NCBI GenBank assembly: GCA_964569845.1
Contig: CAZMUQ010000044.1
Span: 1-7,948, forward strand
Reading direction: 5' to 3'
DNA from: CAZMUQ01 sp964569845
GTDB taxonomy: Archaea; Thermoproteota; Bathyarchaeia; Hecatellales; Hecatellaceae
DNA: 7,948 bases
Numbering within the stretch: position 1 is the stretch's first letter; the number at the start of each line of letters is the position of its first letter. The notes beneath the pieces are model-generated. The model searched no databases, had not been told where the DNA came from, and saw only the letters and a list, made by a program, of their open reading frames with translations. Both the position numbers and the translations under genes were made by a program. Shown here one piece after another: positions 1 to 5,811 of the stretch.

Positions 1-1
1 G

Positions 2-58
2 CAAACCCAAGAAGCAATGAGGGGGAAGTTAAGTCATCAAAAACTTAACAGAACCTAG
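2..58 (+). CDS. Possible 3' tail of an upstream gene (partial, uncertain)
   Basis: Two plus-strand frames are open from the window edge. One runs from base 2 to a TAG at 56-58 (18 codons, basic and Gln-rich); the other runs from base 1 to a TAA at 46-48. Codons in both look like the rest of the window, so I cannot choose between them or name a product. If either is real, its stop lies 44 to 54 bases before the preferred DP1 start, compatible with co-transcription. This is weak evidence resting only on the absence of stops. Confidence 0.22.
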   Translation, partial: QTQEAMRGKLSHQKLNRT

Positions 59-91
59 TGTGTGGAATATATCTGCTAAAATTCTATTTAT

Positions 92-96
92 GGAGG
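92..96 (+). promoter_or_regulatory. Shine-Dalgarno site deciding the DP1 start
   Basis: A perfect GGAGG lies six bases before the TTG at 103. The longer in-frame GTG at 58 has no comparable site upstream and would add a hydrophobic, Cys/Trp-containing 15-residue leader unlike DP1 N-termini. This motif therefore favours translation from 103. Confidence 0.7.
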
Positions 97-102
97 TTAA
101 AG

Positions 103-1650
103 TTGGAGAATTTATCAAGAACCGAATCTTCCGGTGAAAAGTTAAGGAAATGCTTAGAGAAGGTTTTTAGTGAAGGTTATCAACTTCAAGCTGAAGCTTT
201 AAGTTTCTTAAAACTTATTGAGGATAAGGTTGATGTTGAAAAAATTCTGGATAAAGTTTTTGAGAAGCTTAAAACTCAACCTCAGCCAACTATATTTATA
301 AGTAAAGGTTTAATCGAGGAATGTGTAAATGAGCTTGAAGAAGAAAATAGGAGAATTGTGGAGAAGGTTAGATACTTAGAGGTTAGTAAAGAAGTTTACC
401 ATCCTCCTGCAAAAGATGTTGAAGCTAAAATTGAGGTTTTAAAAGATCCTTCAAAGAATATTTCTTCAGGGGAAAGTTTAAGCGATTTTTTAAGCTACTT
501 TAGAGACAGATTTAAGCGTCTTACAAAAATTCTTAGTGAGAGGCTTGATGTTAAAGGTTCTCTTCCGATAGAGGATGCATTAAAAAAGAGTGGTAGGGTT
601 AAGGTTATTGGTTTAATTTCGGAAAAAATTGTAACATCAAGAAGAATTGTTTTTAGGGTTGAAGATTTAGAAAAGACAGCAACAATTATTGTTCAACCTG
701 AGAATCCCGAGGTTTTTCAGGTTGCTACTGAACTTTTGCTAGATCAGGTTGTGTGTGTTTCAGGTTTTAGGGGTGGTGGGGATACTATATTTGCTGAGGA
801 AATTCTGCTTCCAGATATACCCTACCATAAACCAAGATATTCGTGGGAAGATGTTAATGTTGTTTTTACTTCAGATATTCATGTTGGAAGCATAGCTTTT
901 GAGGAGAAGCTTTTTAGAAGATTTGTAGACTGGTTAAAAGGTAGGATTGGTGAAGGGAAAAGTAGGGAGATTGCTGGAAAAGTTAAATATGTTGTTGTTG
1001 CGGGTGATGTGGTTGATGGGGTTGGGCAATATCCTCGGCAGGAAGACGAGCTTGAGATAAAAGATGTTTATAAGCAATATAAGGTTGCAGCTAAACTTTT
1101 TGAGGAAATTCCAGACTACATTGAGGTTATAATTATCCCTGGAAATCATGATGCTGTAAGAAGAACACTTCCTCAACCTGCAATTCTAAAAAATTTTGCT
1201 GAACCATTATATGATGTACCAAACATTTTGATGCTTGGAAATCCATCATATATTAGGCTTCACGGTGTAGAGCTACTTTTACACCATGGTAGAAGTCTTG
1301 AAGATGTTTTATCAAGCTTACCAAATGTTAACCATCAAAATGTTACTAAAGCTATGAGTCAACTTTTAAAGGTTAGGCATCTTGCACCAGTTTATGGGCA
1401 TAAAACACCTATAGCTCCAGAGCCTATAGATTGGATGGTTGTTGATAGGATTCCAGATATTTATCATACAGGCCATATTCATGTTTTTGACCACTCAACC
1501 TACAGAGGTGTTTTACTTATAAATTCTGGATGCTGGCAGAGGCAAACAAGTTACCAGAAAAAAATGGGTGTAACTCCAACTTATGGAGTTACCTCAATAG
1601 TAAACCTAAAAACATTAAACTTAAGCATAGTAGATTTCAGAAGTTTTTAG
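103..1650 (+). CDS. polB: DNA polymerase D small subunit DP1 (3'-5' exonuclease)
   Basis: This is the proofreading subunit of archaeal replicative polymerase D; it pairs with the large catalytic subunit DP2, which is not in this window. Counting from the TTG at 103 gives 515 residues, within the usual family length. A helical, charged N-terminal part (about 1-110) is followed by an OB-fold region (about 164-235, starting GRVKVIGLI) and a calcineurin-like phosphoesterase domain. The metal-binding motifs are all present and intact: DIHVGS (D258, H260), GDVVDG (D302), GNHD (N348, H349, D350), the HH pair 394-395 and GHIH (H458, H460). An active Mn-dependent 3'-5' exonuclease is therefore expected, unlike the eukaryotic B-subunits, which lost these residues. 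An in-frame GTG at 58 would lengthen it by 15 residues, but the GGAGG at 92-96 supports TTG 103. It converges with feoB, with ten bases between the stops. The family assignment is very secure; the start is less so. Confidence 0.96.
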   Translation: MENLSRTESSGEKLRKCLEKVFSEGYQLQAEALSFLKLIEDKVDVEKILDKVFEKLKTQPQPTIFISKGLIEECVNELEEENRRIVEKVRYLEVSKEVYHPPAKDVEAKIEVLKDPSKNISSGESLSDFLSYFRDRFKRLTKILSERLDVKGSLPIEDALKKSGRVKVIGLISEKIVTSRRIVFRVEDLEKTATIIVQPENPEVFQVATELLLDQVVCVSGFRGGGDTIFAEEILLPDIPYHKPRYSWEDVNVVFTSDIHVGSIAFEEKLFRRFVDWLKGRIGEGKSREIAGKVKYVVVAGDVVDGVGQYPRQEDELEIKDVYKQYKVAAKLFEEIPDYIEVIIIPGNHDAVRRTLPQPAILKNFAEPLYDVPNILMLGNPSYIRLHGVELLLHHGRSLEDVLSSLPNVNHQNVTKAMSQLLKVRHLAPVYGHKTPIAPEPIDWMVVDRIPDIYHTGHIHVFDHSTYRGVLLINSGCWQRQTSYQKKMGVTPTYGVTSIVNLKTLNLSIVDFRSF

Positions 1651-1655
1651 CTAAA

Positions 1656-1662
1656 TATTTTT
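1656..1662 (+). terminator. Short T-tract at the end of DP1
   Basis: A TATTTTT tract begins six bases after the DP1 stop, in the ten-base gap between the convergent DP1 and feoB genes, and extends over the feoB stop codon. Archaeal termination commonly uses U-tracts without a hairpin, so this is a plausible but short terminator. Confidence 0.3.
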
Positions 1663-3358
1663 AAAGAATCAGGTTTAAAATTGCACCAACAAAAAATGCT
1701 AAAATAACCATGATTAATGTTGACTTAAGCATATCTACAATTCCAAGCTCCCTAATAAGAACCGTAAATGTTGCTACACATGGAAAATACATAGCTAAGA
1801 CAACACTTGCAACCACAGCTTGCTTTAAAGTTAAACCTAACGGTAGAAGCATACCAACAGCAACATCCTTCCTTAAGAATCCAATAATTAAGGCAACAAC
1901 CGCCTCCTTTGGAAGTCCAAGTAACCCAGTAACAACTGGAGCTGTAATTTCACCTAAAAACTGGATAATCCCTAAAACATAAAGAATGTTAACTATAAAA
2001 ACTCCAAGTAAAACAAATGGTACCGCTTCAGTTAGAAAGCCTCTAATTCTAATCCAAAGCTTTTTTAGTAAAGCTCCCCAATACGGGATTCTGTAAGGCG
2101 GTATTTCCATGAAAATTTCTAAACTTTCACCACCCATAACCTTATTTAAAGCTACCCCAAGACTCATCCAAACAATAAAGAGTGTAATAAAAACCACCAT
2201 TAAACCAAAAACACCATGAATTCCTACAAGCCCAAATATGATGGCTGTTTGAGCCATGCATGGAACAGCTATTGCCATTAAAGTTGCAGCTATAAATCTT
2301 TGCCTTTTTGTTTCTAAAATTCTTGTTGATAAAGCTCCTGGTACATTACATCCCAAACCAAGCAACATGGATATTATAGCTGAACCGTGAAGACCCATTT
2401 TATGCATCACATTATCAACCAGAACTGCTAAACGTGGAAGATAGCCACTATCCTCCAAAAAGCCTAAAACAAGGTAAAAAGCAAAAACATAAGGTAAAAC
2501 AGCTGCAAAAGGAATGTAAATTCCTGTTGTAATTAAACCCATAGATTGAAAATAGTCTATTTCTCCATCTATTAGTTGACCTATAAGGATGTCATGAATA
2601 AAACCTGAACCTAAAATGTTGCTGATAACCATAGCTATTGGTGTATAAAGCTTAAAAAGTGGATCAAAAATGTAGGTAATTAAATTTTCTCCAATGAATC
2701 TTATAATAGTAAAAGTTAAAAACATAATACCGAAAGCTAAGGGTATCCCTGTTAAAGGTTTAACACTTGCTTCTCCTAAAATTTCTGATAATGTGTGGTG
2801 GTGATGGTAAACCTTTTGGACTTGGCTAACAATTTCTCCAATTTTTTTCCATCTTTCCTCTTCGCTTAATTTAAGTTTTCCAGGTTTAGCTTCTGGTAAG
2901 CGTGAAATAAGTTTTCTTATTCCTTCACCTGTTATAGCTATGGTTGGAACAACAGGTACTTCAAGAAGTTTTTCAAGTTTTTCTTTATCAATTTCTATAC
3001 CTTTATGTTTAGCTTCATCCCATAAATTGAGGGCAATAATAATAGGAATATTTTTTTCTAAAAGTTGAAGCGTTAAGTAGAGGCTTCTTTCAAGGTGAGT
3101 TGAATCAACAACATTTATAACTAGGTCTCCTTCTTCAAGCATCTTTACAGCAACTTCTTCCGCCTTAGAAATAGGTTCTAAAGAATATACTCCGGGAACA
3201 TCAAGAACCTCAACTTTTTCCCCTTTATACATCATTTTCCCCTTTGTATACTCAACAGTTGTTCCAGGATAATTTGAAGCAATAACGTTTGTTCCCGTTA
3301 ACCTAGAAAAAATTACACTTTTACCCACATTTGGGTTTCCCATTAAAAGTATTTTCAT
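1661..3358 (-). CDS. feoB: Ferrous iron transport protein B (FeoB)
   Basis: This is an inner-membrane Fe(II) importer with an N-terminal GTPase. The G domain starts at the first residue: G1 GNPNVGKS (7-14), switch Thr in PGTT (31-34), G3 DVPG (53-56), G4 NLWD (111-114) and a G5-like region near 140-146. A short helical GDI-like linker (about 150-200) holds four consecutive histidines (185-188) just before the first membrane segment. The membrane part has two Gate domains: the first contains PRLAVLVDN and GLGCNVPG (Cys337), the second FLTEAVPF and FLRKDVAVGM, with a C-terminal FPCVAT (Cys527). At 565 residues it is compact compared with about 770 in E. coli, but start, both gates and C-terminal core are all present, so it looks complete rather than truncated. 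The ATG shares one base with the feoA stop (TAATG), indicating translational coupling. G4 has the FeoB-type N-x-x-D instead of NKxD. Identity is secure. Confidence 0.97.
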   Translation of the reverse strand: MKILLMGNPNVGKSVIFSRLTGTNVIASNYPGTTVEYTKGKMMYKGEKVEVLDVPGVYSLEPISKAEEVAVKMLEEGDLVINVVDSTHLERSLYLTLQLLEKNIPIIIALNLWDEAKHKGIEIDKEKLEKLLEVPVVPTIAITGEGIRKLISRLPEAKPGKLKLSEEERWKKIGEIVSQVQKVYHHHHTLSEILGEASVKPLTGIPLAFGIMFLTFTIIRFIGENLITYIFDPLFKLYTPIAMVISNILGSGFIHDILIGQLIDGEIDYFQSMGLITTGIYIPFAAVLPYVFAFYLVLGFLEDSGYLPRLAVLVDNVMHKMGLHGSAIISMLLGLGCNVPGALSTRILETKRQRFIAATLMAIAVPCMAQTAIIFGLVGIHGVFGLMVVFITLFIVWMSLGVALNKVMGGESLEIFMEIPPYRIPYWGALLKKLWIRIRGFLTEAVPFVLLGVFIVNILYVLGIIQFLGEITAPVVTGLLGLPKEAVVALIIGFLRKDVAVGMLLPLGLTLKQAVVASVVLAMYFPCVATFTVLIRELGIVDMLKSTLIMVILAFFVGAILNLIL

Positions 3359-3525
3359 TAGTCAACTTCCACCAAAATTTTTTCAGCTACGCCTCTTCCA
3401 ATAGCAATACAAGTTCTATCAACCTCAACAACTATAGGGCCTCTTAACGGCTCTGAGGTTATCTTTTTAACAATTTTTCCAACTCTTAAACCAAGGTAAG
3501 TTAAACGTCTTTGGAAGCCATATCC
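3358..3525 (-). CDS. feoA: FeoA, partial (5' part lost in assembly gap)
   Basis: The minus-strand reading frame leaving the N gap encodes 55 residues and stops at TAA (3358-3360), overlapping the feoB ATG by one base. It begins GYGFQRRLTYLGLRVG and continues with a segment around PLRGPIVVEVD and an ending around IAIGRGVAEKILVEV. This is the second half of the SH3-like FeoA fold: the R-R-L-x-x-L-G-L pattern, the glycine-proline turn and the final I-x-x-G-R-x-x-A strand. FeoA is a small cytoplasmic partner of FeoB needed for Fe(II) uptake, typically about 75 residues, so roughly 20-25 N-terminal residues and the start codon are hidden by the gap. No frameshift is seen in the visible part. It was missed by simple ORF calling because it has no start codon in sequence. 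Confidence 0.9.
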   Translation of the reverse strand, partial: GYGFQRRLTYLGLRVGKIVKKITSEPLRGPIVVEVDRTCIAIGRGVAEKILVEVD

Positions 3526-3625
3526 NNNNNNNNNNNNNNNNNNNNNNNNNNNNNNNNNNNNNNNNNNNNNNNNNNNNNNNNNNNNNNNNNNNNNNNNNNN
3601 NNNNNNNNNNNNNNNNNNNNNNNNN
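3526..3625. other. Assembly gap of exactly 100 N
   Basis: A run of exactly 100 undetermined bases interrupts the 5' part of feoA. The round number is the usual placeholder for a scaffold join of unknown length. If feoA is an ordinary ~75-residue protein, about 60-75 bases of it are missing here; more may be missing. Orientation and adjacency of the two sides depend on scaffolding being right. Confidence 0.97.
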
Positions 3626-3654
3626 AAAAACCTAACAAGATTTGAGTATACCTT

Positions 3655-3670
3655 TACGCTTATACGCTTA
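3655..3670 (-). repeat. Tandem 8-bp repeat in possible feoAB promoter
   Basis: TACGCTTA occurs twice, head to tail, with no spacer (TAAGCGTA twice on the minus strand). It sits just after the nikR stop and before the gap that hides the feoA start. The junction of the two copies makes a TATAA on the minus strand (3660-3664), which would put a transcription start near 3636, just before the gap. This suggests a separate promoter for feoAB rather than only read-through from nikR. Nothing else gene-like is visible in 3626-3675. Confidence 0.4.
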
Positions 3671-3675
3671 ATACA

Positions 3676-4062
3676 TTATGCAATAACTAGCTTAATATAT
3701 TCCATTTTTCCGCATACTTGGAATAGTTTAATTAACTGTTTTATCCTTTCAGCATCCCCATTCAAAATAAAAACTTCAAGACATTTACCATCTTTTAGGT
3801 GACTATGAATCTGAGTGTTAATTATATCCTCAAATTTATGCTTTATTTCTGTAACAGTATCTTCTACCTCCTGATTATGAACCAGTAAAAGTATGGAGTT
3901 TATTGCACCAATCAATTTTTCTTTTTCCTTGTTATCTGCTATAAGCATCCTTATTCCTGCTCTAATAACCTCAGACCTACCAGAAAAACCAAACTCTTTT
4001 TGCACTCTATCTATTTCTTTAAGTAACTCCTCATTAAGGGATATGCTAATAATCTTTGTCAT
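3676..4062 (-). CDS. nikR: NikR-type nickel-responsive ribbon-helix-helix regulator
   Basis: This is a 128-residue metal-sensing transcription factor, slightly shorter than E. coli NikR (133). Residues 1-45 form a CopG/ribbon-helix-helix DNA-binding domain: an alternating strand ISISLNEELL, then helices with the typical SGRSEVIRAGIR. The rest matches the ACT-like tetramerisation and nickel-binding domain. The four nickel ligands of E. coli NikR (His76, His87, His89, Cys95) are matched with exact spacing: His in IKHKF, then eleven residues on the HSH pair, then six residues from the second of these to the Cys of CLEV. The family call is therefore strong, and nickel is the expected effector by ligand conservation, though a related metal is possible. 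No nickel transporter is visible; the neighbours are feoAB downstream on the same strand and a zinc-type ABC importer divergently upstream. The TATA box and palindromes just before its ATG suggest a nearly leaderless, autoregulated transcript. Confidence 0.93.
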   Translation of the reverse strand: MTKIISISLNEELLKEIDRVQKEFGFSGRSEVIRAGIRMLIADNKEKEKLIGAINSILLLVHNQEVEDTVTEIKHKFEDIINTQIHSHLKDGKCLEVFILNGDAERIKQLIKLFQVCGKMEYIKLVIA

Positions 4063-4066
4063 AGTT

Positions 4067-4099
4067 GTAACATGTTAATAACATACTTATAAATGTTAC
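4067..4099. promoter_or_regulatory. Nested inverted repeats, candidate NikR operator
   Basis: A perfect 7-bp inverted repeat, GTAACAT (4067-4073) and ATGTTAC (4093-4099), separated by 19 bases, flanks the nikR TATA box. Two further perfect palindromes are packed inside its left half: TAACATGTTA (4068-4077) and ATGTTA-A-TAACAT (4072-4084). Thus TAACAT or its complement occurs four times in 33 bases. E. coli NikR reads two half-sites (GTATGA and TCATAC) separated by 16 bases, so a wide-spaced dyad fits the family's binding mode, but the sequence differs. Position argues for nikR autoregulation and perhaps control of the divergent importer. Confidence 0.65.
4086..4094 (-). promoter_or_regulatory. 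TATA box of nikR
   Basis: On the minus strand this reads ATTTATAAG, a good archaeal TATA box. Its centre is about 26-28 bases before the nikR ATG at 4062, the usual distance to a transcription start, so the mRNA is probably leaderless or nearly so. There is no Shine-Dalgarno motif before the ATG, consistent with that. Confidence 0.6.
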
Positions 4100-4121
4100 C
4101 ATAAAAATTATTAACAAAATG

Positions 4122-4131
4122 TTTAAATATT
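4122..4131 (+). promoter_or_regulatory. TATA box of the znuACB operon
   Basis: An A/T element, TTTAAATATT-like, lies about 36 bases before the znuA ATG at 4163. Adding about 26 bases puts the transcription start near 4153, giving a leader of about ten bases. No Shine-Dalgarno motif precedes the ATG, as expected for a near-leaderless archaeal mRNA. Confidence 0.55.
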
Positions 4132-4145
4132 AATAAGCTTACTAA
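4130..4145. promoter_or_regulatory. 16-bp palindrome downstream of the znuA TATA box
   Basis: TTAATAAGCTTACTAA is palindromic in 7 of 8 base pairs, with a perfect core TAAGCTTA (4134-4141). It begins where the znuA TATA box ends and lies before the predicted transcription start, a position where a bound repressor would block initiation. The TTA...TAA outer arms resemble DtxR-family sites, but the spacing differs from the boxes at 7084-7116, so the binding protein is unknown. Confidence 0.45.
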
Positions 4146-4162
4146 ATACGTAGACAAATAGA

Positions 4163-5044
4163 ATGAAAAAAAACTTAATACTACCTATTATTGCCATCCT
4201 TCTTGTCAGCTTATGCTTAGCCAGCATATACTACTACTCCTCTACACAGCAACAAGTAGAAGAAAAAACTGGTAAAATTAGTGAGGAAAAGATAGGTGTT
4301 GTTGTTACACTACTTCCTCAAGCTGAATTTGTTGAAAAAGTTGGAGGGAACAGGGTAAAAGTGATAATTATGGTTCCTCCAGGAGCAAATCCACATATAT
4401 ATGAGCCGACACCAAGCCAGTTAAAGAAGGTTAGTGAAGCAGAAATATACTTTAAAGTTGGTTCAGGAGTAGAGTTTGAAAAGACATGGTGGGATAAAAT
4501 TTTAGCTGCAAAGCCTAGTATCTATGTTGTAGATGGTTCAAAAGGTATAAAGATAGTTGATAAAGACCCACATATTTGGACTTCCCCTGTTAATGCAAAA
4601 AAGATGGTAAAAAATTTTTATGCTGGTCTTGTGGAAATTGACCCTTCCCATAAGGATGAATACAAAATGAACATGGAAAAGTATTTGGAGGAGCTTGATA
4701 AGCTTAATAATTATATCCAGAACAAGTTTGCCAACTTTACAAACAAGGTTTTTCTAGTTTATCATCCATCATTTAGCTATCTTGCAAGAGAATACAATTT
4801 AACGCAGATTTCTATTGAACATGAAGGTAAAGAACCATCTCCCCAGATTATTCAAAAATGTATAGAATACGCAAAAAAATATCACTTGTCATATGTTTAT
4901 GTGGAGCCACAGTTTACAGCAAAATATGCAGAAACAATTGCTAGAGAAATAGGAGGTAAAATTGTTTTCTTAGATCCTCTTCCAAGAAGCTATGTTGATG
5001 GTATGAAAAATGTTGCAGATTTACTTTCCCTAGAATTTGAGTAG
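4163..5044 (+). CDS. znuA: Zinc-type metal ABC transporter, substrate-binding protein
   Basis: This is the extracellular metal-capturing subunit of a cluster A-I (ZnuA/TroA) importer, 293 residues. A hydrophobic N-terminal segment (about 5-25) follows two lysines and acts as signal or membrane anchor; Cys18 is preceded by Leu, so it is not a clean lipobox. A Gln/Glu/Lys-rich linker follows (28-43). Ligand positions are visible: His78 in GANPHIYEP, His137 in KDPHIW, His201 in VYHPSFSYL and Asp271 in FLDPL. A His at the third position, followed by an F-x-Y-L-x-x-x-Y pattern, is typical of zinc-type members (TroA, ZnuA); manganese types such as PsaA carry Glu there. The His/Asp-rich loop of E. 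coli ZnuA between the first two ligands is missing, as in TroA. It is the first gene of an operon with the ATPase 17 bases downstream. Zinc is the best guess; manganese or iron are not excluded. Confidence 0.92.
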   Translation: MKKNLILPIIAILLVSLCLASIYYYSSTQQQVEEKTGKISEEKIGVVVTLLPQAEFVEKVGGNRVKVIIMVPPGANPHIYEPTPSQLKKVSEAEIYFKVGSGVEFEKTWWDKILAAKPSIYVVDGSKGIKIVDKDPHIWTSPVNAKKMVKNFYAGLVEIDPSHKDEYKMNMEKYLEELDKLNNYIQNKFANFTNKVFLVYHPSFSYLAREYNLTQISIEHEGKEPSPQIIQKCIEYAKKYHLSYVYVEPQFTAKYAETIAREIGGKIVFLDPLPRSYVDGMKNVADLLSLEFE

Positions 5045-5061
5045 GTGTAGGTGAATTTGTA

Positions 5062-5811
5062 GTGGATGAAATTGTTAGCTTGGAGAATGTTTCAGTATAC
5101 TTTAATGGTGTACCAATACTTGAAGACATCAATCTCTCTATAAAGCAGGATGATTTTCTTGCTATTATAGGTCCAAATGGTGGAGGGAAAACAACTTTAC
5201 TAAAAGTTATTCTTGGCTTAATTAAGCCAAGTAGGGGTAAAGTTAAGGTTTTTGGGAAAAGCCCTGAAGAGGGAAGAAAATTAATTGGTTATCTCCCACA
5301 ATATGTTTCTTTTGACCCCAACTTTCCAATAAGTGTTTTTGAAGTAGTTCTTATGGGAAGATATAAAGGGGTACTCCAAGGTTTTTCTGAGGAGGATAAG
5401 AATGCAGCACTTAATGCCTTAAAAATTGTAGGAATGACCGAGTTTAAGGATAGACAGATAAGCGAACTTTCAGGTGGACAGCTACAAAGAGTTTTTATGG
5501 CTAGAGCAATTGTAAGAGAACCTAAGCTTCTCCTGCTTGATGAACCTACAGCAAGTATTGATCCAGAGATGCAAAAAACGTTTTATGAGCTTCTTCAAAA
5601 ACTTAAGAAAAAAATGGCTATTATCTTGGTAACTCATGATATTGGTGCTATTTCTGTTTATGTTGATAAGATTGCATGTCTTAATCGTAAACTATTTTAT
5701 CATGGATTAAAAGATGAAGGCTTAGAAAAGCTTAAAGAAACTTATGGATGCCCTGTAGAGCTGATATTTCATGGGATACCCTACAGGTTTTTAGAGGGGC
5801 ATAAAGATTGA
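5062..5811 (+). CDS. znuC: Metal ABC transporter ATP-binding protein
   Basis: This is the cytoplasmic ATPase of the metal importer, 249 residues. All nucleotide-binding motifs are intact: Walker A GPNGGGKT (37-44), Q-loop Gln80, signature LSGGQ (136-140), Walker B LLLLDE (156-161) and H-loop His192. The segment following Walker A, and the C-terminal stretch around CPVELIFHGIP (230-240), are typical of the ZnuC/MntB class of ATPases rather than amino-acid or sugar importers. The GTG start is chosen because it gives the normal family N-terminus and is preceded by AGGTGA at 5049-5054, seven bases upstream. The last codon overlaps the permease start (TTGA), which couples translation of the two subunits and supports stoichiometric assembly. 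Confidence 0.95.
   Translation: MDEIVSLENVSVYFNGVPILEDINLSIKQDDFLAIIGPNGGGKTTLLKVILGLIKPSRGKVKVFGKSPEEGRKLIGYLPQYVSFDPNFPISVFEVVLMGRYKGVLQGFSEEDKNAALNALKIVGMTEFKDRQISELSGGQLQRVFMARAIVREPKLLLLDEPTASIDPEMQKTFYELLQKLKKKMAIILVTHDIGAISVYVDKIACLNRKLFYHGLKDEGLEKLKETYGCPVELIFHGIPYRFLEGHKD
5794..5799 (+). promoter_or_regulatory. Shine-Dalgarno site supporting the TTG start of the permease
   Basis: GAGGGG lies inside the end of the ATPase gene, eight bases before the TTG at 5808. The next in-frame start, ATG at 5835, has no such motif and would remove nine residues (IEIFQYEF-like) that resemble the usual start of ABC-3 permeases. The TTG is therefore preferred. Confidence 0.6.

Noticed and set aside
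90..137. ATG at 90 as a short upstream reading frame
   Set aside because: It runs only about 15 codons in a different frame and its first bases are part of the GGAGG that serves DP1.
934..1176. 80-codon minus-strand ORF inside DP1
   Set aside because: It lies wholly opposite the phosphoesterase domain of DP1 and its product is low-complexity (Asn, Ile, Phe, Leu rich), as expected for an antisense shadow.
1710..1982. 90-codon plus-strand ORF inside feoB
   Set aside because: It is antisense to the second Gate region of feoB; Thr/Ser-rich composition and no recognisable family.
3893..4078. 61-codon plus-strand ORF opposite nikR
   Set aside because: It is entirely antisense to the nikR DNA-binding domain and its promoter.
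4163..4240. Lipoprotein signal on the metal-binding protein
   Set aside because: The residue before Cys18 is Leu rather than Gly, Ala or Ser, so the lipobox is poor; a plain membrane anchor or signal peptide is equally likely.
4941..5132. 63-codon minus-strand ORF across the znuA/znuC junction
   Set aside because: It overlaps two well-supported genes on the other strand and has no recognisable features.
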